NCBI GenBank assembly: GCA_038253945.1
Contig: JBBSGR010000004.1
Location: 142,544 to 206,543 of the forward strand
Reading direction: 5' to 3'
DNA from: JBBRYW01 sp038253945
GTDB taxonomy: Bacteria; Actinomycetota; Thermoleophilia; Gaiellales; Gaiellaceae
Length of the DNA: 64,000 bases
Position numbers and translations under genes: made by a program. A model generated the notes under the pieces. It was not told the DNA's origin, ran no database searches, and saw only the letters and a list, made by a program, of their open reading frames with translations. Positions 18,779-27,016 of this stretch are shown here, piece after piece; positions within the stretch are counted from its first letter, which is position 1, and every line of letters starts with the position of its first letter.

Positions 18779-19441
18779 CTAACGGAGCGCTCTCGCGAAC
18801 GTCACCACTTGGACGCGCCGCGCGCCCGCTCGCCGAAGCGCCGATGCCGCCTCTGAAGCCGTGGCTCCGGTCGTATACACGTCGTCGACGAGGGCGACGG
18901 CTATGGGCGGAGACGCTCTCGCCGCAAACGCCCCGGCGACGTTCCGGCGCCGTTCGGCCAGCCGCAGGCCGCGCTGGCGCGGGGAGGCCCGCGTTCGCCC
19001 GAGCAGGGGCGCGGCCGGGATGTCCCAGCGCTGCGCGAGCTCGAGCGTCAGGCGTTCCGCTGGATGGTGTCCCCGGCGCAGGCCCCGCTCGCGGTCGCGC
19101 GGGATCCAGGTGAGGCAGGTAACCGCGGGAGCCGGAATCGTCTCCACGACGATCCCGGCCGCCAGAGCCGCGAGGTGACGAAGTCCGCGCTCCTTCCACG
19201 CCCCGACGAGACGCGAGACAACGCCGTCGTAGGCGACCGCTGCTCGGGCCGCCTGGAACCCGAGCCTCCGGTGCGAGCATTCGCGGCAGCGCTCCACCGG
19301 CCACGCGGTCGGCGCGCCGCAGCGAGCACAGAGCGGGCCGCGGAGCAACGGGAGCCGGGCACGGCAGGTCTCGCACAGAGGATCGCCGGGGCAGGCACAG
19401 GCGACGCACCGCCAGGGCAGAACGAGATCGAGGAACCGCAT
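18779..19441 (-). CDS. ComF family phosphoribosyltransferase-like protein
   Basis: A 220-residue ComF-like protein. The N-terminus has a zinc-ribbon-like cluster (CVACACPGDPLCETC, CARCGAP, CRECSH). The C-terminal half is a type I phosphoribosyltransferase fold with the PRPP loop VALVDDVYTTGATASEAA. In naturally competent bacteria ComF supports DNA uptake; elsewhere the role is unclear. It precedes hpf by 36 nt on the same strand, the common comF-hpf-secA order. Confidence 0.9.
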   Translation of the reverse strand: MRFLDLVLPWRCVACACPGDPLCETCRARLPLLRGPLCARCGAPTAWPVERCRECSHRRLGFQAARAAVAYDGVVSRLVGAWKERGLRHLAALAAGIVVETIPAPAVTCLTWIPRDRERGLRRGHHPAERLTLELAQRWDIPAAPLLGRTRASPRQRGLRLAERRRNVAGAFAARASPPIAVALVDDVYTTGATASEAASALRRAGARRVQVVTFARALR

Positions 19442-19478
19442 TCGTCGAGCGTAGGTGGCGGCGTGTGGCCGGTGGGTG

Positions 19479-20237
19479 TCAGCTCTGTGTCAGCTCGCGC
19501 GCAGCCGCCGCGTTAGCTTCTCGCAGCGTTTCGTGGGAGCCGATGTCGTACCACTCGCCCGGAACCGACCAGGCGTAGACGGGCAGTCTCGTGTAGAGCC
19601 ACTGGACGAGGCGCCCGGGCTGGTCCGGATTATTGCCCTCGGCCAGGTATCGCCGCACGAGCGGAAGCACGTGGGCGGGATAGAAGTAGAGCGCGACGCC
19701 GGCCAGGGTGCTGCGCGGGTCGGGCGGCTTCTCCTCGAGGTGCGTCAGGCGTCCGCTCGCATCGATCTCCACCGAGCTGTAGCGCTTCACGCTCTCCAGG
19801 TCGCCGACGTCGTAGACCGCAAGCACCGGCGCGTCGTGCTCGAGTCCGCAACGGCCCAGGTCAGCGAGCGACTCGGAGAAATAGCTGTCCCCGGCCGCGA
19901 CGAGCAAGTCGTCGGTGATGCGCTCGCGTCTTACGACGAAGTCGAGGTCGCCGATCGCACCAAGGCGCTTCGCCTCGTCCGCCGTGCCATCATCGACGAT
20001 GATCGGCTCGAGCGCAGGTCGAGCGGGCGCGTAGGCCTTGGCCCACTCCCGGAACGAGCCGGCGAACTTCGCGTTCGTGACGACGTAGACGCCGTCGAGC
20101 TCGTCAATCGGGGCGAGCTTGTCCAGGAGGTGGTCGAGCACAGGACGGCCCCCGATCGGCAGCAGATGCTTCGCCCGATCGAGGGTGAGCGGGTAAAGCC
20201 GAGTCGCGTAGCCGGCCGCGAGGACGACGAGCTTCAC
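19479..20237 (-). CDS. sugar-phosphate nucleotidyltransferase
   Basis: A 252-residue nucleotidyltransferase making an NDP-sugar from NTP and a sugar 1-phosphate. The N-terminus KLVVLAAGYATRLYPLTLDR then AKHLLPIGGRPVLD is the G-x-G-T/Y-R-(x)n-K NTP-binding signature. AAGDSYF holds the metal-binding Asp, and VPGEWYDIGSHETLREANAA closes the active site. The start is GTG 20237, whose GTGA overlaps the mtnA stop by 4 nt. The sugar is not defined; glucose- or mannose-1-phosphate is likely. Coupling to mtnA is unusual. Confidence 0.87.
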   Translation of the reverse strand: MKLVVLAAGYATRLYPLTLDRAKHLLPIGGRPVLDHLLDKLAPIDELDGVYVVTNAKFAGSFREWAKAYAPARPALEPIIVDDGTADEAKRLGAIGDLDFVVRRERITDDLLVAAGDSYFSESLADLGRCGLEHDAPVLAVYDVGDLESVKRYSSVEIDASGRLTHLEEKPPDPRSTLAGVALYFYPAHVLPLVRRYLAEGNNPDQPGRLVQWLYTRLPVYAWSVPGEWYDIGSHETLREANAAAARELTQS

Positions 20238-21205
20238 GCCGCCACGAGTCCGCTGAGTGAGCGCTCGTAGGGCGCCCGATGGACTCCATCCTCTGTCACG
20301 ATCGCGGTGATCAGCGCGGCCGGCGTGACGTCGAACGCAGGATTCCTCGCTGGGAAACGGCTCGACACCTCGGCCGCGGGGCGCTCCTCGATGGGGATGT
20401 CCGCGCCGGTCGGTGTGCCGAGGTCGACGGTCGAGGTCGGGGCCACGACGTAGAACGGGACGCCGTGGTGCCGAGCCAGGATCGCCAGTCCGTACGTCCC
20501 GATCTTGTTCGCCGTGTCGCCGTTGGCCGCGATCCGGTCGGCGCCGGTCACGGCGCAGTCGAGCTCTCCCGAGGCGAGCATCGAGGCCGCCGCGGAGTCG
20601 GCGATCACGGCGTGCGGAATGCCGGCCGCCTCGAGCTCCCAGGCGGTGAGCCGACTGCCTTGCAGAAGCGGGCGAGTCTCGTCGACGAGGACATGCCGCA
20701 GCAGCCCGCGGCGCCACGCCGTTCGCAGGGCGCCCACCGCCGACCCGTACCCACCGGTTGCGAGACCACCGGCATTGCAGTGAGTGATCGCCCGAGTGCC
20801 CGGAGCCAGCAGTGCGGCGGCGTGGTCGCTCATACGCCAGCAGCGCTCGACTTCCTCGCGGTGAATCTCGCGGGCCCGCTCTGCCAGCACGTCCGGGGCG
20901 GCGGACGTGCTGCGCATCTCGTCGAGTGCCCAACGGAGGTTGACCGCCGTCGGGCGCGCATTCGCGAGAACGTCGTAGGCGCGTTCGAGCCGGTCTCCCA
21001 CCGCAGCCGCGAGCGCGTACCCGTAGGCGGCGGCTATCCCAATCGCCGGGGCACCGCGGACGACCATGTCGCGGATCGCGGCAGCGACCTCGTCGGCCGA
21101 GCGGCATTCGAGCTCGACCATCTCGTCGGGGAGACGTCGCTGGTCGAGCAGGACGACCCGGTCCGTTTCGAGTCGGAGGATCTGTTCGGGCTCGAGATCA
21201 GGCAT
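20234..21205 (-). CDS. mtnA: S-methyl-5-thioribose-1-phosphate isomerase
   Basis: A 323-residue aldose-ketose isomerase of the methionine salvage pathway, converting methylthioribose 1-phosphate to the ribulose form. It belongs to the eIF2B-alpha-like family: RDMVVRGAPAIGIAAAYGYA (substrate loop), ITHCNAGGLATGGYGSA (catalytic Cys in HCNAG), AVTGADRIAANGDTANKIGT (catalytic Asp) and the PFYVVAPTSTVDLGTPTGAD end. I choose ATG 21205 (MPDLEPEQ); a GTG 24 nt upstream is possible. TATGAT at 21265-21270 may be its -10 box. It lies downstream of ahcY, so the two genes form a methyl-cycle unit. Confidence 0.92.
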   Translation of the reverse strand: MPDLEPEQILRLETDRVVLLDQRRLPDEMVELECRSADEVAAAIRDMVVRGAPAIGIAAAYGYALAAAVGDRLERAYDVLANARPTAVNLRWALDEMRSTSAAPDVLAERAREIHREEVERCWRMSDHAAALLAPGTRAITHCNAGGLATGGYGSAVGALRTAWRRGLLRHVLVDETRPLLQGSRLTAWELEAAGIPHAVIADSAAASMLASGELDCAVTGADRIAANGDTANKIGTYGLAILARHHGVPFYVVAPTSTVDLGTPTGADIPIEERPAAEVSSRFPARNPAFDVTPAALITAIVTEDGVHRAPYERSLSGLVAA

Positions 21206-21339
21206 GGTCCCATCGCAACAAGCCCCCACCCACCCTAGGGGAAGACACCACGCTAGCGCGCTCCATCATACGAGGATGCGTCGAATCCGCCCCAATTGCG
21301 CGGCGGTGACGAGCACGCGAGCGAGCGCTCGGCGTTACG

Positions 21340-22608
21340 TTACGTCCCCTCGTCCCACGAGGCCAGGTACTTCGACTGTGCGGCAGTGAGCGTGTCGATG
21401 CCGACGTTCATCGTCTCGAGCTTCAGCCGCGCGATCTCCGCGTCGATCTCTTGCGGGACGACGTATACCTTCCGCTCGAGCCGCGCCGCGTTCTCGACGG
21501 CGTACTCGGCCGAGAGCGCCTGGTTCGCGAAGGACATGTCCATCACCTGGGCAGGGTGCCCCTCCGCGGCCGAGAGGTTCACGAGCCGTCCGTCAGCGAT
21601 CAGGTAGACCCGGCGGTCGTCATCCAGCCGAAACTCCTCGAGAAGCGGCCGCGCCGTCCGCGTCTCGATCGCGAGCGAACGGAGGGCGGGGATGTCGATC
21701 TCCACGTTGAAGTGGCCCGTGTTCGCGAGCACCGCGCCGTCCTTCATCCGGCTCATGTGCTCGCGCGTGATCACCGACTTGTCGCCCGTCGCCGTGATGA
21801 AGATGTCCCCCACCTCGGCAGCCGAGCTCATCGGCATCACCTGGAAGCCGTCCATGACGGCCTCGAGCGCACGCAGCGGATCGACCTCGGTCACGATCAC
21901 GTGAGCGCCCATCCCCTTCGCGCGCATCGCCACGCCGCGACCGCACCACCCGTACCCGGCGATGACCATCGTACGTCCCGCGAGCAGCAGATTCGTCGCC
22001 CGGATGATTCCGTCGATCGTGGACTGCCCGGTTCCGTAGCGATTGTCGAACAGGTGCTTCGTGTTGGCCTCGTTGACGGCGATGACCGGGAAGCCGAGGG
22101 CACCGTCGCGCTCGAGCGCGCGGAGGCGGATGACCCCCGTCGTCGTCTCCTCCGTGCCGGCGATGATGTCGCCGAGCTGCTCGCGACGCGCCGAGTGCAG
22201 GACGCCGATCACGTCGGCTCCGTCGTCCATCGTCAAGTGCGGCTTGTGGTCGACGGCCGCCTCGATGTGCTGGTAGTACGTGTCGTTGTCCTCGCCCTTG
22301 ATCGCGAAGACGGCGATTCCGTACTCGTCGACCAGTGCCGCGGCCGTGTCGTCCTGAGTCGAGAGCGGATTGGAAGCGCAGAGCACGATGTCGGCGCCGC
22401 CGGCCTGCAGCGTGCGCATCAGGTTGGCTGTCTCGCTCGTCACATGCAGGCAGGCCGCGATCCGGTAGCCGGCGAGGGGCTGCTCAGACGCGAAGCGGTC
22501 GCGGATGGCCGCGAGCACGGGCATCTGGCGGTCGGCCCACTCGATTCGAGCTTTCCCGTCGGCCGCGAGAGCGAGATCCTTGACGTCGTAGCGTTTTGTT
22601 GTAGCCAT
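21340..22608 (-). CDS. ahcY: adenosylhomocysteinase
   Basis: A 422-residue NAD-dependent S-adenosylhomocysteine hydrolase, splitting SAH into adenosine and homocysteine. Substrate residues are in LHVTSETANLMRTLQAGGAD and DDGADVIGVL; the catalytic segment is NRYGTGQSTIDGIIRATNLL; the Rossmann NAD site is VIAGYGWCGRGVAMRAKGMG. The length matches the short (~425) bacterial type without the 40-residue insert. The RBS AGAGGA lies 6 nt before the ATG. Homocysteine made here can be remethylated by the metH product encoded 5.5 kb away. Confidence 0.95.
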   Translation of the reverse strand: MATTKRYDVKDLALAADGKARIEWADRQMPVLAAIRDRFASEQPLAGYRIAACLHVTSETANLMRTLQAGGADIVLCASNPLSTQDDTAAALVDEYGIAVFAIKGEDNDTYYQHIEAAVDHKPHLTMDDGADVIGVLHSARREQLGDIIAGTEETTTGVIRLRALERDGALGFPVIAVNEANTKHLFDNRYGTGQSTIDGIIRATNLLLAGRTMVIAGYGWCGRGVAMRAKGMGAHVIVTEVDPLRALEAVMDGFQVMPMSSAAEVGDIFITATGDKSVITREHMSRMKDGAVLANTGHFNVEIDIPALRSLAIETRTARPLLEEFRLDDDRRVYLIADGRLVNLSAAEGHPAQVMDMSFANQALSAEYAVENAARLERKVYVVPQEIDAEIARLKLETMNVGIDTLTAAQSKYLASWDEGT

Positions 22609-22653
22609 TCGATCCTCTTTTCCGTTTGGTGGTCGCCAGTCTAGTCTCGGTAC

Positions 22654-23001
22654 TCAAGCGGCAATTAGCCGCTCGTGCTTGCGTTGCTCCCACTCCACCC
22701 AGGCCGGAGTTGCACCGCTTTCCGGCGCGGCGTCAGCCCCTGCGAGCCACGTCTCGACGACGGCACGCAGCTCCGGCTCCCGCCGGAGACGAGCCGCGAA
22801 GGCGACCTCCCGGAGCTCCACTCGAAACCGCCGTCGGAGCTCGCGAAGCGCGCGGAGTTGGTTCAGCTCGCGAAGGTCGTAGACGCGGTAGCCAGACTCC
22901 GTGCGGCGCGGCACGACGAGCGCTTCGAGCTCGAGATAGCGCAGCATCCGTGCCGACCAGCCGGTCCGGGTGGCCGCGCGGCCGACCGTGAGCTCCTCCA
23001 C
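22654..23001 (-). CDS. MerR family transcriptional regulator
   Basis: A 115-residue MerR-type regulator. The N-terminal winged helix is plain: LTVGRAATRTGWSARMLRYL, ELEALVVPRRTESGYRVYD, then LRELNQLRALRELRRRFRVE leading into the dimerisation helix. The effector part is very short and has no Cys-based metal site. The start is a GTG. Upstream, ACACA-GT-TGTGT (23016-23027) is a small inverted repeat that could be its own operator. It is 45 nt upstream of ahcY on the same strand and may regulate it. Confidence 0.82.
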   Translation of the reverse strand: MEELTVGRAATRTGWSARMLRYLELEALVVPRRTESGYRVYDLRELNQLRALRELRRRFRVELREVAFAARLRREPELRAVVETWLAGADAAPESGATPAWVEWEQRKHERLIAA

Positions 23002-23057
23002 GACCCAAACATTAACACAGTTGTGTCACTGTTGCGGCCCAGCCTTGCCCTCCACCG

Positions 23058-23459
23058 CTACCCGCTGCGTCCGTACCGGTCCTCGAGACGGACCACGTCG
23101 TCCAGCTCCGGTGTCGAGGCCTCGAGCACGACCGAGTCCTCGAGCGCTCGCCAGCGATGCACGGTGCCGGGCCTGATCCGAAAGCTTGCCCCCGCGCCGA
23201 CCACCTCCGAGTCGCGAACAGCGTGTCCGGGCGCCGCAATCTCGAGCTCGATCTTGCCCTTCTGGACGTAGATCGTCTCATCCTTCACGTTGTGGAACTG
23301 GAGGCTCAGCTGCTCTCCGGCCCGCACGAACAGGAGCTTGCCGCAGTAGTCGTCCGACAGCGCCCAGACGAGCTCATGGCCCCAGGGCTTCTCCGTGCGC
23401 CTGACCTCGAACGCGAACGCGTCGAGCCCGGTCAGGTTCGGCGACGAGAGATCGGTCAC
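23058..23459 (-). CDS. cupin, mannose-6-phosphate isomerase-like
   Basis: A 133-residue single cupin. FEVRRTEKPWGHELVWALSD and KLLFVRAGEQLSLQFHNVKD give the first cupin motif with its His ligands, and GKIELEI then IRPGTVHRWRALEDSVVLE the second. This pattern matches the small type II phosphomannose isomerase-like cupins. The start GTG overlaps the stop of the UDP-glucose dehydrogenase gene by 4 nt (GTGA), so both belong to one operon for nucleotide-sugar supply. Actual isomerase activity is uncertain; many such cupins have other roles. Confidence 0.82.
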   Translation of the reverse strand: MTDLSSPNLTGLDAFAFEVRRTEKPWGHELVWALSDDYCGKLLFVRAGEQLSLQFHNVKDETIYVQKGKIELEIAAPGHAVRDSEVVGAGASFRIRPGTVHRWRALEDSVVLEASTPELDDVVRLEDRYGRSG

Positions 23460-24796
23460 CGCTGGAGCTCCGAATGGCGCTCCTCGGTCTCGGCGAGGCC
23501 CTCGAGCGGAGACGACGGGCGGCCGATCCCCTCGTAGACGAAGCCGGCAGCCCGCACGGCGGCCGGGTCGAGCAGATTGCGGCCGTCGACGATGAGCGCG
23601 TTTCTCATCGCGCGGCGAGTTTCCGCCGAGGCCAGCTCGCGCAGCTCCGGCCACTCCGTGACGATGACGGCCGCATCCGCGCCCTCGACCGCCTCGGCCG
23701 GGCTGGCGCAGAAGGTGACTCCGAACAGCAGCTCGCTCGCGTCCGCGACCGGATCCCAGGCGCGGACCTCCGCGCCTTCCCCGAGCAGGCGAGCGGCGAT
23801 GACGAGGCTCGGCGCCTCGCGCATGTCGTCCGTGTTCGGCTTGAACGCGAGCCCGAGCAGGGCCACCTTCTTGCCCCGCAGCTTGCCGAGGTGCTTCTGC
23901 AGCTTCGCGACGACGCGTCGTTTTTGCAGCTCGTTGACCTGCCAGACAGCGCTCAGCAGCTGGAAGTGGTAGCCGGAGTTGCCGGCCAGCTGCCGCAGGG
24001 CGTCGACGTCCTTCGGGAAGCAACTGCCCCCGAAGCCGAGCCCGGCCCGCAGGAAGTGCCGCCCGAGGCGATGGTCGAGGCCAACCCCCTTCGAGACCTG
24101 CTCGACGTCGGCCCCGACCAGCTCGCATACGTTCGCGATCTCGTTGATGAAGCTGATGCGCGTCGACAAGAAAGCATTCGACGCGAGCTTGATCATCTCG
24201 GAGGAGGCGACGTCCGTGCGGACGAGCGGCGCCTCGAGCTTCGCGTGCAGGGCCTCGACACGGTCGCCGTCGTCCTCGTCGAACGCGCCGATCACGATGC
24301 GGTCCGGCTCGAGGAAATCCCGCACGGCCGTACCCTCGGCGAGAAACTCGGGGTTCGAGACATACCCGACGTTCGAGAGCCCGCGGGCGTCGAGCGCCGC
24401 GCGCACCTTCTCGCCGGTGCCCGGCGGCACCGTGCTCTTCATGACGAGGATCGGCGAATCGCGAACGGAACCGAGCTCGTCGATCACGGTCCAGACGCGC
24501 GAGAGGTCCGCGTCGCCCGAAGCGGTGGACGGCGTGTCGACGCACACGTAGAGGAAATCCGCTCCCTCTACGGCCTCGCGCGCATCGAGCGTGAAGCGGA
24601 CGCGCTCGCGATTCCGCTCGAGCAGCTCGGCCAGTCCGGGCTCGTAGATCGGGATCCCGCCCGAGCGAAGCGCCTCGATCTTCTCCGCGACGACGTCGCG
24701 GACGACTACTTCGTGGCCGAGATCGGCAAAGCAGATACCGGTCACGAGCCCGGCATAGCCGGCGCCGAAGATGGCGATGCTCGGGCCGCCGACCAT
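23456..24796 (-). CDS. UDP-glucose 6-dehydrogenase family protein
   Basis: A 446-residue NAD-dependent nucleotide-sugar dehydrogenase that oxidises C6 of a UDP- (or GDP-) hexose to a uronate in two steps. The N-terminal Rossmann site is IAIFGAGYAGLVTGICFADL, with KSTVPPGTGEKVRAAL and YVSNPEFLAEGTAVRDFLEP typical of UDP-glucose dehydrogenases. The catalytic Cys259 lies in GLGFGGSCFPKDVDAL, and KVALLGLAFKPNTDDMREAP is the UDP-binding C-terminal part. It is co-transcribed with the cupin and follows the LCP gene, so it probably feeds an acidic wall polysaccharide. Confidence 0.93.
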   Translation of the reverse strand: MVGGPSIAIFGAGYAGLVTGICFADLGHEVVVRDVVAEKIEALRSGGIPIYEPGLAELLERNRERVRFTLDAREAVEGADFLYVCVDTPSTASGDADLSRVWTVIDELGSVRDSPILVMKSTVPPGTGEKVRAALDARGLSNVGYVSNPEFLAEGTAVRDFLEPDRIVIGAFDEDDGDRVEALHAKLEAPLVRTDVASSEMIKLASNAFLSTRISFINEIANVCELVGADVEQVSKGVGLDHRLGRHFLRAGLGFGGSCFPKDVDALRQLAGNSGYHFQLLSAVWQVNELQKRRVVAKLQKHLGKLRGKKVALLGLAFKPNTDDMREAPSLVIAARLLGEGAEVRAWDPVADASELLFGVTFCASPAEAVEGADAAVIVTEWPELRELASAETRRAMRNALIVDGRNLLDPAAVRAAGFVYEGIGRPSSPLEGLAETEERHSELQR

Positions 24797-26770
24797 CTAC
24801 CTGGCCAGCGGGCGCAAGCCCCTGGCGATCGCGATCATCGTCTCGTTCGAGAGCGAGTCGAGCAGCGTATTGACGACCCAGTAGGTCGCGCCTCCCTGCC
24901 GCAGCACGATCATGTGCAGGTGGGAGCTCGAGAAGTAGAAGTCGAACGTTCGCCCGCCGAGCACGTGCTCGAAGCTCCTACCGGCGAGAACGGGGGCACC
25001 GGACCAGTCGGTCTCCTCGATGCCCCAGTACTCGCACGCGATTCCGATCGACTCGCACGAGGCGGGCTTCTTGAACGCCAGCCTGACGGCCCTGTGGCCG
25101 TGCGTGATCGAGTACACCCGCGCGGGGCCGACGAGCGCCGAGTTGCTCTCGAGCACGGCCGGCAACTCCAGCTTGAAAGGCACCCGGCGGCGGAGCGGGC
25201 GAAGCGCCGACAGCGTCGCCCTCGGGTTCCGCGTCACGGTCGCAGGCTCGTGCCTGGGGGTCCTGTCGAGGGGGATGGGGGCGATCGAGCCGTGGTAGGT
25301 CGTCCCGACGACGACGAGCGCCATGGCCTCCCCCGCCATCGGCGCGAGCCTGCGGGGAAAGCCGCGCCGGGCCTCCGCCGCGCCGAACAGGGTCGCGAGC
25401 TGGTGCGCGGCAGCCTGCGCCTGCGCCCGCGCGGGGTTGTAGTAGACGATCGTCTTGTAGTAGTCCTTTCGCGGCGCGTTGGCCTCCGCCCCGTTCGCCG
25501 GGAACTCGGTCGCGTACCCCCGCTGGTGGAGCTCGGTGCTCGCGTTCAGTGCCGAGGCGTCCACGCCGTTGCCGTTCACCACGACGACGGTGACCTGCTG
25601 CGGCCGCGGCCCCTTTTTCGAGCGGTGCTTCCGGTGGACACCGGCCGCCGCCGCGGCCTTGTCGCCGGCCTCGAGGTCGGGGTTGACGAAATCCTGGACT
25701 GCCTGCTGGATGCTCGACTGCGGTGCGGTGAGGTCGTAGAGCCCGGTGAGGCCCTGAATCCTCGCCTGGAAGACGTGACCCGGGGGCAGGCCGTAGGCGA
25801 GCTTCGCGAAGCGGAGGATCGTACGCGCGGGGATCGCGCGGCCCCCGTTGCCGCCCTCGCCGGCGTGGACGTTGCTCGTGATCGCGCTGACGACGCCGAA
25901 CAGCTTCGTGATCGAGGCCGAGCTCAACTGATCCTTGACGGCCCGTACGAAGAGCTGCTGCCGCGCATTGCGGTAGAGGTCGCTGTCGGCGTGCCGGTAG
26001 CGGACGAAGTCGAGCGCGTCCGAGCCCCGCAGGAGCTGGTAGCCCGGCTGCAGGTTGATCTTCGCGTACTGGTAGCCGAGGCCCACACCCGCGTTCGAGT
26101 GGTAGTAGCGCCGGTCGACGTCGATCCAGACGCCGCCGAGCTTGTCCACCACCTGCTTGAAGCCGTGGAAGTTGACGGTGATCAGGTAGTTGATCTGCAG
26201 GCCGGTCAGCGCCTTCACCGTCTCGAGCGCTCCCTCCTCCTTGCACGTCGCGTAGGCGGAGTTGATCTTGCCCGTGAACCAGCCGCTCGGACAGCGAACC
26301 TGCACCGACAGGTCGCGGGGGAAGGACATCATCGAGATCGCCTTCGCCTGGGGGTCCGCGCGAATCAGCATGAGCGTGTCCGAGCGGCCCGGGCCGCTCT
26401 CGCCGTAGCGCTTGTCGTAGCCGATCACGAGCGCGATCGCCGGAGCGTGCGGCAGCGGCACGTCCAGCTTGGCCACGGCGGCCTTCTCGCTCCGCGTCTG
26501 GGGCCGCGTCGCAGCCAGGCTCTCGTGGAAGAAGAGGTAGAGCCCGCCCGCGAACGCCGACGAAAGCATGACGACCAGAGCGAACAGCCAGAAGAAGACA
26601 CGACCCACGGTTCTGAGGCCGTGGTGGCCCCCATCCGGCTGCCGGTAGCGCGTGACGGGAGACGCGAGGTCGGAGGGGAACTCGGCATGCCCGTTCCCGT
26701 TCGCGGCCGTCGCCCGGCCCATCGTGCGTTTCAGTGTGGTGCGCACCGGCGGAAAAGATGAAAGCGCCAA
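24797..26770 (-). CDS. LytR-CpsA-Psr (LCP) family cell-wall protein with LytR_C domain
   Basis: A 657-residue membrane-anchored protein. There is a cytoplasmic N-terminus of ~55 residues, one TM (VFFWLFALVVMLSSAFAGGL), then an outside LCP domain with its signature residues (YGESGPGRSDTLMLIRADPQ, SFPRDLSVQVRCPSG, RYRHADSDLYRNARQQLFVR). LCP enzymes transfer lipid-linked polysaccharides to peptidoglycan. A LytR_C-like module follows (VTVVVVNGNGVDASALNAST), then a ~200-residue C-terminal extension of unknown fold. The extra module makes it longer than typical LCPs (300-500). The downstream UDP-sugar dehydrogenase and cupin fit wall polysaccharide work. Confidence 0.9.
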   Translation of the reverse strand: MALSSFPPVRTTLKRTMGRATAANGNGHAEFPSDLASPVTRYRQPDGGHHGLRTVGRVFFWLFALVVMLSSAFAGGLYLFFHESLAATRPQTRSEKAAVAKLDVPLPHAPAIALVIGYDKRYGESGPGRSDTLMLIRADPQAKAISMMSFPRDLSVQVRCPSGWFTGKINSAYATCKEEGALETVKALTGLQINYLITVNFHGFKQVVDKLGGVWIDVDRRYYHSNAGVGLGYQYAKINLQPGYQLLRGSDALDFVRYRHADSDLYRNARQQLFVRAVKDQLSSASITKLFGVVSAITSNVHAGEGGNGGRAIPARTILRFAKLAYGLPPGHVFQARIQGLTGLYDLTAPQSSIQQAVQDFVNPDLEAGDKAAAAAGVHRKHRSKKGPRPQQVTVVVVNGNGVDASALNASTELHQRGYATEFPANGAEANAPRKDYYKTIVYYNPARAQAQAAAHQLATLFGAAEARRGFPRRLAPMAGEAMALVVVGTTYHGSIAPIPLDRTPRHEPATVTRNPRATLSALRPLRRRVPFKLELPAVLESNSALVGPARVYSITHGHRAVRLAFKKPASCESIGIACEYWGIEETDWSGAPVLAGRSFEHVLGGRTFDFYFSSSHLHMIVLRQGGATYWVVNTLLDSLSNETMIAIARGLRPLAR

Positions 26771-26842
26771 AGCGGCGCTTGGAACGAGGATATCGCAGGT
26801 CTCGGTTCTACGAGCCCCGTAGGGTTTCCTGCGCGGGGACCC

Positions 26843-26884
26843 GCGGCGAACGCTGCGGCGCTCGCGGCGAACGCTGCGGCGCTC
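26843..26884. repeat. 21-bp perfect tandem duplication
   Basis: The unit GCGGCGAACGCTGCGGCGCTC occurs exactly twice, head to tail (26843-26863 and 26864-26884), in the 246-nt gap between the LCP gene and the next minus-strand gene. Nothing else was seen in this gap. Confidence 0.8.
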
Positions 26885-27016
26885 TCCCCGCCTCAGGATC
26901 CCGCACCTACTTCAGCGACCGCGGCGGAGGTCAGGCCTCCGAGCCCGTAAGAACTCCTCGCTCAGGACTGGATCGTACGAGCGGTACCCGCGGGCCGGCA
27001 GCTGGCCGTAGCGACG

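Noticed and set aside
19479..21107. Long 542-residue version of the nucleotidyltransferase
   Set aside because: The first ~290 residues are an out-of-frame reading of mtnA; the true start is GTG 20237.
22609..22653. SAH riboswitch upstream of ahcY
   Set aside because: The gap is only 45 nt, too short for the ~50-60 nt aptamer plus RBS, and the core motifs are absent.
23474..26761. 1095-codon open frame on the plus strand
   Set aside because: It lies antisense to the UDP-glucose dehydrogenase and LCP genes, spans their boundary and shows no domain.
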